Source: an uncultured Agathobaculum sp.
GTDB taxonomy: Bacteria; Bacillota; Clostridia; Oscillospirales; Butyricicoccaceae
DNA: 13,306 nucleotides
Assembly (NCBI GenBank): GCA_944376955.1
Contig: CALWEB010000059.1
Coordinates: 1-13,306 of the forward strand
Direction of reading: 5' to 3'
The position numbers were made by a program, and so were the translations under genes. Shown one piece after another: positions 7,216 through 13,306 of this stretch. The notes beneath the pieces are model-generated. The model ran no database searches. It had not been told where the DNA came from and saw only the letters and a program-made list of their open reading frames with translations. How positions within the stretch are numbered: the stretch's first letter is position 1; every line of letters starts with the position of its first letter.

Positions 7216-7255
7216 AAAACCGGCGTATTCGTTCCTAAACGAATACGCCGGTTTT
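7216..7255. terminator. Perfect 18-bp palindromic terminator
   Basis: AAAACCGGCGTATTCGTT (7216-7233) and its exact complement (7238-7255) surround the 4-nt loop CCTA. The A-run and T-run at the two ends make it work in both directions: for the dipeptidase gene coming from the right on the minus strand (T-run TTTTTCTTTCC), and for the SASP fragment from the left, where the T-run is only four bases. Confidence 0.88.
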
Positions 7256-7306
7256 GCAACTGAGTAAATTTCGCAGCGGCGGGCCGCAGCCGCAAACGCT
7301 TTTCCG

Positions 7307-8047
7307 CTACGCCGTCGGCTCAAAATCCGGCGCAGGCTGCGCGCGGTCGTTGTCGCTGTAATGCCACCACTCCTTATCATAGCCGGAAAAGCCGCAGGAT
7401 TCCATCACAGACTCCAGCAGCACTGCATGTTCGCCTGCGGCAGCGGGCACATCCTCGTAGTTTCGGTCTGCCAACGCAGAGAAATCATCAAAGCCGGAGG
7501 GCATTTCGACCGCCTTCCCATCGAGCGTGATCAGCGTCACATCCACCGTGTCGCCACGGGTATGCCCAGAATACCCGTTTGCGGGATTCGCGACATAATT
7601 GCCGTCCGGATAAGTATCCCACAGGGTCTGCTGCGCGTGCGCCGAACGGAACGCGTCCCAAATGCACAGCCGATACCCTTGTTCTTTCAGCTGCGCCTGT
7701 GCTTCCGACAGCTTGCAGACCGTGTCATAGCGCAGCCAAGCGTCATCATAAGCATAAATCACCGTGCCGGTGAAATTATCTTCCGTGGCATACCGCAGAT
7801 CCACGGCGATATCCGGAATATAATCCTGCACACGGACGAAAGCCTGTCCATCCTGCGGCGGGGCCGGCAACGCTGCGCTGTCCACATCCGGCTCAGATCT
7901 GGAAGGCGTTTCCAGTTGTCCGACCCCCTCCCCCACATCATCCATGCTGGCTGCCGGCTTGTCCGGCGGCATATTTTGCTCCGCCGCAGGGGCTGTGCAG
8001 CCGGTCAGCATGATCAGCAGCAAAGCCGCCGCCACCCAATTCCCCAT
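7307..8047 (-). CDS. VanX-like D-Ala-D-Ala dipeptidase lipoprotein (peptidase M15)
   Basis: A zinc D-alanyl-D-alanine dipeptidase of family M15, 246 residues, made as a lipoprotein. The N-terminus has a hydrophobic stretch and the lipobox LTGC with lipidated C17, then a Pro/Asp-rich spacer to about residue 70. The enzyme core has VanX-type marks: AFRS with R134, SGHTRGDTVDV (zinc ligands H162 and D169), and EWWHY with catalytic E226 and zinc ligand H229. VanX itself is cytoplasmic, so export and anchoring point to dipeptide hydrolysis outside the membrane. The n-region of the signal is short and lacks Lys/Arg; no better upstream start exists, and GGAGGG precedes the ATG. It lies 102 bp downstream of the sensor kinase on the same strand with no clear terminator between, so co-transcription with the two-component system is plausible. 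Confidence 0.87.
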   Translation of the reverse strand: MGNWVAAALLLIMLTGCTAPAAEQNMPPDKPAASMDDVGEGVGQLETPSRSEPDVDSAALPAPPQDGQAFVRVQDYIPDIAVDLRYATEDNFTGTVIYAYDDAWLRYDTVCKLSEAQAQLKEQGYRLCIWDAFRSAHAQQTLWDTYPDGNYVANPANGYSGHTRGDTVDVTLITLDGKAVEMPSGFDDFSALADRNYEDVPAAAGEHAVLLESVMESCGFSGYDKEWWHYSDNDRAQPAPDFEPTA

Positions 8048-8149
8048 TTTTGTTTTCCCTCCTTCTTTTTCGCAAAATAGGCTACATCCCTTCTTGTATG
8101 ATTTCGCCGCAATCCTGCAAACGATAAGCAGGGAAATCCATTTTTATCT

Positions 8150-9358
8150 TCACCGCTGCATCCATGCCGGCAGCCATAACTCACATCGATAGGCGGTGCC
8201 TGTGAAAAACCGTGCCTGCCCACCGTGCGCCGCTGCGATCTGCGCGACCAGCTTCAGCCCGGTGCCATGCGCCGCGCCGCCGTCTTCCTCCAACTGACGC
8301 ACCGGCACCGTTTGTCTCAGGCTTCCCTGGCCACCCTCGACCCACAGAACCACCTGATCCCCTTCCTTCCTTCCGCCGATGCGGATGGCGCAGCCGGGTG
8401 CATTATGCCGCACGCAGTTGGTCAGCAGGTTGTTGACCGCGCGGCGTAGCAGGAATCCATCCGCCGCGATTTCCGGCAGCGGCTCGGGCGGCAGCACAAC
8501 CTCGACCGGAAAGCCCTCCGCCAACCCGCCGTTGAGAAAGTCCGCCACCGTCCGGCGCAGCAGCTCCGCCGGCTGAATGCGCTCTTTGCGCAGCGCCTGC
8601 ATTTCGCAGTCCAGTCGCATCGTCAGGTTCAGGTCGTTGACCAGATCCCGAATCACTTGACTTTGCACCCGGATTGCGCCCGCCTGCCGCCGCCGGTCGG
8701 GCGGCAGCGCTTTGTCCTCCTCGATCTGCGCGGCGTAACCCATGACCACGGACAACGGCGTGCGGATATCGTGCGACACGCCGTTAATCCAGCCCGTACG
8801 CGCCTCATCCCGCACCTGCTGTGCCTGCCGGAACCACCCGCGCGTGACCCGATAGGCCAGTGCGAGCACGCATCCGAGCGCCATCAAGAACCATCCGGCC
8901 GCCCAGACCGGCAGCTGCAACAAGCTTTCTGTGCGCATCGCCATATCGTGCTTCCATATACTGCCCTTTTGATCGCCCACGACCAGCAGTCCATCCTCCC
9001 GGACGCGGCACTGCACCGGATAATCGCCCAGATACCAGCGTGTGAACGCCGCAACCTCAGTCAGCGTATACTTTTCCGGCACATCGTCCGGCTTGTGCCA
9101 TGACCAGACCATCTGCCCGTTCTCGTCGATCAACATCGCCCAATTTTCCGGCCGCAGCAGCGCTTCGCCCGTGAATACATAGCCGTCCGCCGTACGGGTC
9201 AGGCTGTCCGACACCTGCTGCGTCGGCACGCTCCAATCCCGGCCTTGTTCCGCATTGTAAAAGACAAAAGACAGCAGTCCGATGATCAAAATCGCCACAA
9301 TCAACAGTGCGGACACCGCCACCAGTCCCGCCGCCTTGACCCAGCTGCGCAGCTTCAT
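8150..9358 (-). CDS. Sensor histidine kinase of the lantibiotic/envelope-stress module
   Basis: A membrane histidine kinase, 402 residues. Transmembrane helices lie at about 9-33 and 148-168 around an extracytoplasmic domain of about 115 residues, whose WYLGDYPV...DGLLVVG...SIWKH pattern I associate with clostridial kinases next to LanFEG-type transporters (recollection, not searched). The H-box is VSHDIRTPL with phospho-acceptor H196; the N-box is NNLLTNCVRHN (309-319); the G2 box is GTGLKL (365-370). The G1 box reads EGGQG (341-345), with Glu where Asp normally contacts adenine. No HAMP or PAS domain is obvious. Its ATG overlaps the stop of the response-regulator gene (ATGA), with GGAGG seven bases upstream, so the two are translationally coupled. 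It probably senses a cell-wall-active peptide and phosphorylates the neighbouring regulator. Confidence 0.92.
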   Translation of the reverse strand: MKLRSWVKAAGLVAVSALLIVAILIIGLLSFVFYNAEQGRDWSVPTQQVSDSLTRTADGYVFTGEALLRPENWAMLIDENGQMVWSWHKPDDVPEKYTLTEVAAFTRWYLGDYPVQCRVREDGLLVVGDQKGSIWKHDMAMRTESLLQLPVWAAGWFLMALGCVLALAYRVTRGWFRQAQQVRDEARTGWINGVSHDIRTPLSVVMGYAAQIEEDKALPPDRRRQAGAIRVQSQVIRDLVNDLNLTMRLDCEMQALRKERIQPAELLRRTVADFLNGGLAEGFPVEVVLPPEPLPEIAADGFLLRRAVNNLLTNCVRHNAPGCAIRIGGRKEGDQVVLWVEGGQGSLRQTVPVRQLEEDGGAAHGTGLKLVAQIAAAHGGQARFFTGTAYRCELWLPAWMQR

Positions 9359-10041
9359 CCTTCCGCCTCCCGTTCCAGGCGATAGCCCAGCCCGCGCACG
9401 GTCAGCAGGTGGCGCGGATGGGACGGGTCGGCCTCAATCTTCTCGCGCAGGCGGCGGATATGCACCATCAGCGTGTTTTCATAGCCCACCATCGGGCCAT
9501 CCCACAGCGCCTGACACAGCGCGTCAATCGTGACAATATTGCCGCCGCTGTCCCACAGCTTTTTGAGCAGTGCAAACTCCTTGGCGGTCAGTGCGGTTTC
9601 TGCGCCATCCCGGCGCACCGTCCCCCTGCCCCACAGGATTTCTGTCTCACCTAGCCGGGCAGTCTCTGATCCCCGGCGGTATACCCGGCGCAGCACAGCG
9701 CGCAGCCGCAGGCGAAGCTCCTGCGGCAGGAAGGGCTTGGTGATGTAATCATCCGCGCCCAGTCCCAGACCGCGCAGCCGCGCTTCGTCCTCGTCCCGCG
9801 CGGACAGGAACAGCACCGGCACGTCCCGCTCGCGCCGCAACTGGCCGAACAGGGAAAAGCCGTCCCCGTCCGGCAGCATGACGTCGAGCAGTACTGCATC
9901 CGGTGATGCAGCACGGAATCGTGTCAGCGCCTCGGCGCAGCTGCCTGCGACCTCAACCGTATAACCATCCGCCGCTAAGATTTCACGGATCATATTTTGC
10001 AGGGCGACCTCGTCATCCACCGCCAAAATCCGATATGCCAT
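9355..10041 (-). CDS. OmpR/PhoB-family response regulator
   Basis: A DNA-binding response regulator, 228 residues. The receiver domain has the acidic pocket DDE (D9, D10), phospho-acceptor D53 in LLDVMLPD, the switch residue S80 in LFLSARD, and K102 in ITKPF. The C-terminal winged helix spans about 130-225, with LTAKEFALLKKL and a recognition region ENTLMVHIRRLREKIE, ending in VRGLGYRLE, all typical of OmpR/PhoB members. Two ATGs are in frame; the one at 10041 is chosen because GGGGAG (10054-10049) is seven bases from it but only one base from the ATG at 10047. It is the first gene of the minus-strand unit and diverges from the transporter genes. Its likely operators are the repeats in the shared intergenic region. 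Confidence 0.95.
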   Translation of the reverse strand: MAYRILAVDDEVALQNMIREILAADGYTVEVAGSCAEALTRFRAASPDAVLLDVMLPDGDGFSLFGQLRRERDVPVLFLSARDEDEARLRGLGLGADDYITKPFLPQELRLRLRAVLRRVYRRGSETARLGETEILWGRGTVRRDGAETALTAKEFALLKKLWDSGGNIVTIDALCQALWDGPMVGYENTLMVHIRRLREKIEADPSHPRHLLTVRGLGYRLEREAEG

Positions 10042-10082
10042 TTTCATTCTCCCCGCTTTGTGTTGGATTCTCGTACAGCATT

Positions 10083-10091
10083 ATTATAGCA
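10083..10091 (-). promoter_or_regulatory. Extended -10 promoter of the regulator-kinase operon
   Basis: On the minus strand TGCTATAAT (10091-10083) is a perfect extended -10 element. No good -35 stands 17 bp upstream, as expected for an activated or extended -10 promoter. Transcription would start near 10076. Confidence 0.6.
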
Positions 10092-10125
10092 GATCCGCCA
10101 CCCGCATGGCGACTGCAACGCAAAA

Positions 10126-10142
10126 GTAAGGTAAACGTAAGG
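10126..10142. promoter_or_regulatory. Direct repeat, candidate response-regulator box
   Basis: GTAAGG occurs twice, at 10126-10131 and 10137-10142, with an 11-bp period, so both copies face the same side of the helix. Tandem half-sites one turn apart are the usual binding arrangement for OmpR-family dimers. The repeats lie between the two divergent promoters, about 10 bp above the plus-strand -35 position. A third GTAAGG at 10187-10192 is part of the ribosome binding site. Confidence 0.55.
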
Positions 10143-10154
10143 CTGGCTTCATCG

Positions 10155-10186
10155 GGCTTTCAGCCAAACCTGCTATGCTGAAAGCC
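10155..10186. promoter_or_regulatory. Perfect inverted repeat over the transporter -10 element
   Basis: GGCTTTCAGC (10155-10164) and GCTGAAAGCC (10177-10186) are exact reverse complements separated by 12 bp, with centres 22 bp apart (two helical turns). The right arm overlaps the extended -10 (TGCTATGCT, 10171-10179). Transcription would begin at about its right end, so this is better read as a DNA operator than an RNA hairpin. Confidence 0.55.
10171..10179 (+). promoter_or_regulatory. Extended -10 promoter of the transporter operon
   Basis: TGCTATGCT is an extended -10 (TGn followed by TATGCT). The -35 position (about 10151-10156, ATCGGG) is poor, which suggests dependence on an activator. 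TAAGGAGG at 10188-10195 and ATG at 10206 follow, giving a very short leader. Confidence 0.55.
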
Positions 10187-10205
10187 GTAAGGAGGTCATG
10201 CAATA

Positions 10206-11117
10206 ATGAACAGTATCGAAACCCACGGCCTGAGCAAACAATACGGCGGCGCCCTGCGGGTCAACCATTTGGATTTATGCGTGCCGGAGGGCTGCATTTA
10301 CGGGTTTCTTGGGCCAAACGGCGCGGGCAAATCCACCACGCTTAAAATGATTCTCGGGCTGGTGCGCCCCACGCAGGGCAGCATCGAAGTGCTCGGCCAA
10401 CCTATGGAGCACGCCAACCGGCTGGCAGTTCTCCGGCAGGTCGGCAGCCTGATCGAAAGCCCGAGCTATTACGGCCATCTGACCGGCGAAGAAAACTTGC
10501 GTATCGTGCAGACGCTGCGTGGCGTGCCGGAGAAGAATATCCACGAGGTATTGCAAATCGTGCGGCTGGACAACCAGCAAAGCAAGCGGGTCGCGCACTA
10601 CTCGCTCGGCATGAAGCAGCGGCTGGGGCTTGCAGCCGCGCTGCTTGGATTCCCCAAGCTGCTGATTCTGGACGAGCCGACCAACGGGCTTGACCCCGCG
10701 GGCATTCAGGAAATGCGGGAACTCATCTGCGAACTGCCCACCCGCTTCGGCATGACTGTGGTCGTATCCAGCCATTTGCTGAGCGAGATCGACCAGATGG
10801 CCGACCAGGTTGGCATCATCCGGGAAGGCGAACTGGTCTTTCAGGATACACTGACACGGCTGCACGACCGCAGCCAGCACCATCTGGCGCTGCGCACGTC
10901 CAACAATACTGTTGCGCAGGCACTTCTAACCCAGCAGCAGGTCGAATGCTGCGTTGAGGGCGACTGTCTGCTGCTGCCGCCGCTGTGTGACACGGCCGCA
11001 GCGGATGTCATCCGGCTGCTGAGCGAAAACCGGCTTGGCATTTTCCGGCTGGAGGAACGGAAAAAAAGCCTTGAGGATATCTTCCTTGAGCTGACCGGAA
11101 AGGCGGCGAGCCTGTGA
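10206..11117 (+). CDS. Lantibiotic immunity ABC transporter ATP-binding subunit (LanF type)
   Basis: The ATPase of a LanFEG-type exporter that removes lantibiotics or other cationic peptides from the membrane, 303 residues. Motifs in order: Walker A GPNGAGKST (36-44), the Q-loop position occupied by Glu (GSLIESPSYYGHLTGEENL, E84), ABC signature YSLGMKQR (132-139), Walker B LLILDEP (152-158), D-loop GLDP (161-164) and H-loop H190. The Glu for Gln exchange is the E-loop known from NisF-type ATPases and separates them from general ABC-2 ATPases. A C-terminal extension of about 80 residues follows, as usual in this family. The start ATG has TAAGGAGG ten bases upstream. The stop overlaps the GTG of the first permease by four bases. 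It diverges from the two-component genes, probably its regulators. Confidence 0.93.
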   Translation: MNSIETHGLSKQYGGALRVNHLDLCVPEGCIYGFLGPNGAGKSTTLKMILGLVRPTQGSIEVLGQPMEHANRLAVLRQVGSLIESPSYYGHLTGEENLRIVQTLRGVPEKNIHEVLQIVRLDNQQSKRVAHYSLGMKQRLGLAAALLGFPKLLILDEPTNGLDPAGIQEMRELICELPTRFGMTVVVSSHLLSEIDQMADQVGIIREGELVFQDTLTRLHDRSQHHLALRTSNNTVAQALLTQQQVECCVEGDCLLLPPLCDTAAADVIRLLSENRLGIFRLEERKKSLEDIFLELTGKAASL

Positions 11118-11863
11118 AACTGCTTCGACTGGAATTTTACAAGTGCCGCCGGCGCAAGGTTGCGCTTGTCTGCGCCGCAGTCTTGGCCGCGCAGCTCTTT
11201 TGGTTCTGGGTGGTGCTGTCCCGGCAGAGCGAGGAAGAAATGCGGCAGGGCTGGCTGCTGATGCTGTACAACTTCGCGGTGCTGGACGCAATCGTCCTGC
11301 CGCTCACCACCGCCGTGCTGGCCAGCCGCAGCTGTGAGATCGAGCACAAGGGCTGCACGCTCAAACTGCTCGAAACCGCCGCCACGCCCGCCCAACTCTA
11401 TCGCGCAAAGCTCTTTTGGGGGGCGCTGACCTTAGCTGGGCTGCTCCTGCTGCGCGGCATTCTGCTCGTCGGCATCGGCAAGACGCTTGGGTTTCCGGGC
11501 GCTGTGCCCCTAGAGCAGCTCATTTGGTTCTCGGTTTTCTCTTGGGCGGTCTCTCTGATGCTGTATCTGCTCCAACAGGGGCTTTCGCTGCGCTATGCCA
11601 ATCAGGCGGTGGCGCTGGTGTGCGGCATCTTCGGCAGCTTTACCGGGCTGATGAGCCTACTGATGCCCACGCAGTTGCAGCGCTTCGTGCCGTGGAGCTA
11701 CTACGGTCTGTTGTCGCTTGTCGGCATGGACTGGGACGAGGCGACCCATGTCACCTCGTTTTACTGGCTCGATCCGCCGATCACCGATTTTACGCTACTT
11801 GCGCTTTGGGCTCTTTTGTTTTTTGTGATTGGACGGACGCTGTTCGTCCGGAAGGAGGTGTAA
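11114..11863 (+). CDS. Lantibiotic immunity ABC permease, MutE/EpiE type
   Basis: A 249-residue membrane subunit with about six hydrophobic helices, the size and profile of LanE permeases. The N-terminus MKLLRLEFYKCRRRK followed by the first helix is typical of ABC-2 permeases of this class, and the cytoplasmic stretch EIEHKGCTLKLLET (75-88) matches the conserved EhKxxTlKxLxT signature of MutE/EpiE-type permeases. The GTG start overlaps the stop of the ATPase gene (GTGA), implying coupled translation and equimolar subunits. The next permease begins three bases after its stop. The gene should form a heteromeric channel with the following permease and the upstream ATPase. Assignment to the E rather than G subunit rests on order and the motif above. 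Confidence 0.88.
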   Translation: MKLLRLEFYKCRRRKVALVCAAVLAAQLFWFWVVLSRQSEEEMRQGWLLMLYNFAVLDAIVLPLTTAVLASRSCEIEHKGCTLKLLETAATPAQLYRAKLFWGALTLAGLLLLRGILLVGIGKTLGFPGAVPLEQLIWFSVFSWAVSLMLYLLQQGLSLRYANQAVALVCGIFGSFTGLMSLLMPTQLQRFVPWSYYGLLSLVGMDWDEATHVTSFYWLDPPITDFTLLALWALLFFVIGRTLFVRKEV

Positions 11864-11866
11864 GCC

Positions 11867-12595
11867 ATGCTGCTGCAATGTCTGCGCGCCGAGCGCATCA
11901 AGTGCCGCCGCGCGCCGGTCTGGCTCGCGTTTCTCATCCTGCCACTGTTCCCCGCCGTGCTCGGCACAGGGAACTATCTCGCCAACCTGAGCGTGCTGCA
12001 AAGCGGCTGGTACAGCCTGTGGACGCAGCACACGCTGTTCGCCGCGATGTTCTTCCTGCCCGCGCAGTTCGGCGTGTTCTGCGCTTGGCAGTGGCGGCTC
12101 GAGCACACCGACCACAACTGGAACAGCCTGATGACCGCGCCCGTGCCCGTGCGCGACCTTTATCTGGCCAAACTGCTGCTTGCGGCGGGCATCTCCGTTC
12201 TGGCACAGGCCTGCATCGCCGTGCTGTTCGTCCTGAGCGGCAAAATAGCGGGCATCGACGCGCCGCTGCCGCCTGAACTACCAGGCTGGCTGCTGCTGGG
12301 CACGGTGGGCGGCATCCCGGTCTGTGCGGTGCAGCTGTTTTTCAGTCTCGCCTGCCGCGCATTCGCCCCGCCCGTGGCCTTCGGTCTGATCGGCGGCATG
12401 TTCGGCCTGCTGTTTCTGAGTCAGGGCTGGGGCTATGCTTTCCCCTACTCTCTGCTGAGCCTTGGGATGCGCGCAAATAACCCGCAGATGACACTCGAGC
12501 TTACGCCCTTCCTGCTGGCCTGTACCGCATATACGGTGGTTTTTTCTATTTTCTCTGTCCGGCTGATGCAGCGGCGGGATGTCGCAGCAGAGTGA
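11867..12595 (+). CDS. Lantibiotic immunity ABC permease, MutG type
   Basis: A 242-residue membrane subunit with about six hydrophobic helices, second permease of the LanFEG-type transporter. The N-terminal CLRAERIKCRRAPVWLA, the cytoplasmic motif WRLEHTDHNWNSLMTAPVP (about 77-95) and the C-terminal SVRLMQRRDV are in the expected places for MutG-type permeases. AAGGAGG at 11852-11858, inside the end of the previous gene, sets the ATG start eight bases later. A strong terminator follows 19 bp after the stop, closing a three-gene operon. No lantibiotic structural or modification gene accompanies it, so this looks like a resistance transporter such as the clostridial Cpr system rather than producer self-immunity. 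Confidence 0.88.
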   Translation: MLLQCLRAERIKCRRAPVWLAFLILPLFPAVLGTGNYLANLSVLQSGWYSLWTQHTLFAAMFFLPAQFGVFCAWQWRLEHTDHNWNSLMTAPVPVRDLYLAKLLLAAGISVLAQACIAVLFVLSGKIAGIDAPLPPELPGWLLLGTVGGIPVCAVQLFFSLACRAFAPPVAFGLIGGMFGLLFLSQGWGYAFPYSLLSLGMRANNPQMTLELTPFLLACTAYTVVFSIFSVRLMQRRDVAAE

Positions 12596-12614
12596 GCGTT
12601 TTTTCATACAAAAG

Positions 12615-12652
12615 AAACCCGTCCGCAAGAATCCACCTGCGGACGGGTTTTT
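12615..12652 (+). terminator. Terminator of the transporter operon
   Basis: AAACCCGTCCGCA (12615-12627) and TGCGGACGGGTTT (12638-12650) form a perfect 13-bp stem with a 10-nt loop, ending in five T. Confidence 0.93.
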
Positions 12653-12710
12653 CGCCTGACGGCTTGATCATATAATCATCTGCGTCCAGATATTTCCAAG
12701 CAGCAGAGGA

Positions 12711-12854
12711 CTATGTCTTTGCCACCAGCGCCTCCCTATCGGTCCTATCATTCTCAACCAGCAGAGAAATGATCCGGCTCACCGTGCTTTCCTTCCAGTA
12801 TGCGGAGCTGTTGATGCAGAAATCATAGTTTTCCGGCACGCCCCAACTGCGGCC
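12711..12854 (-). pseudogene. C-terminal remnant of a cytidylate-kinase-like protein
   Basis: The last 47 codons of a minus-strand frame read GRSWGVPENYDFCINSSAYW and continue to a stop at 12711. The WGxxxNYxxCINSS pattern is that of the C-terminal part of cytidylate-kinase-like (AAK/CMP kinase family) proteins common in Clostridia, where this segment ends the nucleotide kinase fold. Upstream of it the frame stays open to 13082 but loses all resemblance: no P-loop or NMP-binding segment is seen there. The gene is therefore cut, with its front part replaced by unrelated DNA. The identification rests on recognition of one short motif and is only moderately sure. Confidence 0.5.
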
Positions 12855-13104
12855 CGGCGTCTGACGCGATCGAGAAACGGCGCCTATCAAACCGAGAAGG
12901 TACTGCAAATCAATATCGTGGGTTCGTTCTCCGATCAGCAACGGCTTGGAGGAAAAAGGCGGCGCGCTGGGCGATATTTCGCTGACCTGTCGACGACGGA
13001 GCGGCACTGCAGGAAAATGGACAATGCGATACGCCCTGCTGGACGATCTGGAAGCCGTCAACGCCCAATTCAGCGTGATCATAGACCGCCTGTGCGATCT
13101 TCTG
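12855..13104. other. Unidentified stretch between gene remnants
   Basis: All frames here are short or unlike any protein I recognise, and none has a good ribosome binding site. A plus-strand frame open from 12865 to the right edge contains MRYALLDDLEAVNAQFSVII from 13024 and runs on into the recombinase fragment. It may be remnant coding sequence with frameshifts, but no family can be named. Confidence 0.4.
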
Positions 13105-13191
13105 GACGGATTGGTGGCACCCAGTTTTCCCTTGCTGCTTGATCGCGTCGGACTTCGTTACATTCGTTTTCACGATCTACGCCACCCGTAT
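13105..13191 (+). pseudogene. Tyrosine recombinase (phage-type integrase) fragment
   Basis: In frame with position 13105 the DNA encodes DGLVAPSFPLLLDRVGLRYI followed by RFHDLRHPY. The GLRYIRFHDLRH block is the box II HxxR region of tyrosine recombinases of phages and integrative elements, containing catalytic His and Arg. The preceding F..LL spacing also fits. After HPY the frame stays open to the edge but loses resemblance, with no downstream catalytic HxxxTyr region. The upstream arm-binding and core domains are absent. It is a fragment of an integrase left by a degraded mobile element. Confidence 0.65.
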
Positions 13192-13227
13192 GTCAAGCAC
13201 ACGACAAAAAAATATAATTCTGAAAAG

Positions 13228-13282
13228 CAGAAAACCCAAGCTACCAAGATTGAGGATTTGATAGCCTGGGGTTTCTGTTTTT
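13228..13282 (+). terminator. Terminator-like hairpin after the recombinase fragment
   Basis: CAGAAAACCCAAGCTA (13228-13243) pairs with TAGCCTGGGGTTTCTG (13262-13277) at 14 of 16 positions around an 18-nt loop, and TTTTT follows directly (13278-13282). It could end transcription on the plus strand. Confidence 0.6.
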
Positions 13283-13306
13283 GTATCGTCAGTTATTCAA
13301 AGAGGT

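Noticed and set aside
7307..10041. A vancomycin-resistance (van) cluster
   Set aside because: A two-component system and VanX-like enzyme are present, but no VanH dehydrogenase or VanA/B ligase is found, and the dipeptidase is an exported lipoprotein.
10198..10206. Mini-ORF ATG CAA TAA overlapping the ATPase start
   Set aside because: GGAGG is only two bases from its ATG, too close for initiation; the ATG at 10206 is better placed.
11416..12276. 286-codon open frame on the plus strand across both permeases
   Set aside because: It is an out-of-frame shadow, rich in Ala/Arg/His, without membrane helices or a ribosome binding site.
10206..12595. BceAB/bacitracin-type transporter
   Set aside because: Bce-type systems have one large permease of about 650 residues and a kinase without an extracellular domain; here there are two small permeases and a kinase with a sensor domain.
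1..13306. CRISPR arrays, tRNA or rRNA genes
   Set aside because: No regularly spaced repeats and no tRNA or rRNA signatures were seen on either strand.

Overview
The window looks like chromosomal DNA of a spore-forming, moderately GC-rich low-GC-phylum bacterium (Bacillota, class Clostridia). The signs are strong AGGAGG-type ribosome binding sites, a T-box leader, rho-independent terminators, an Rrf2 regulator, a clostridial type of GTPase-NYN fusion, the front half of an alpha/beta small acid-soluble spore protein, and a LanFEG-type lantibiotic immunity transporter. The genus cannot be fixed from the sequence alone.

Left part (1-3690). A complete T-box riboswitch leader on the minus strand (promoter, stem I, T-box, terminator) reads out of the left edge; its controlled gene is outside, and a leucine specifier is the best reading. 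Diverging from it is a probable three-gene plus-strand operon: a Na+-coupled amino-acid symporter of the SstT/GltP fold, a PAP2-family lipid phosphatase and a polysaccharide/oligosaccharide flippase. A bidirectional terminator closes it.

Middle part (3690-7260). Two minus-strand genes encode a TetM/EF-G-like translational GTPase with a C-terminal YacP/Rae1-type NYN nuclease domain in one 855-residue chain, and an Rrf2-family regulator with three candidate Fe-S cysteines. The fusion is the most striking object here: a ribosomal A-site-entering GTPase joined to the homologue of an A-site mRNA endonuclease. A spacer of about 550 bp follows, holding the GTPase promoter, a truncated SASP gene with a strong ribosome binding site, and two hairpins, one a perfect 18-bp bidirectional terminator.

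Right part (7300-12655). This is a cell-envelope defence module. On the minus strand lie an OmpR-type response regulator, a two-TM sensor kinase and a VanX-like D-Ala-D-Ala dipeptidase lipoprotein. Divergently, on the plus strand, lie a LanF-type ATPase with the characteristic E-loop and two permeases of the MutE/EpiE and MutG types. The intergenic region has a direct repeat (GTAAGG, 11-bp period) and a perfect 10-bp inverted repeat over the -10 region, both good operator candidates. No lantibiotic precursor or modification genes are present, so this looks like resistance rather than producer immunity.

Right end (12655-13306). After a strong terminator the DNA is a patchwork of gene remnants: the last 47 codons of a cytidylate-kinase-like gene on the minus strand, an unidentified stretch, a piece of tyrosine recombinase (IRFHDLRH motif) on the plus strand, and another terminator-like hairpin. 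It reads as the scar of a mobile element.
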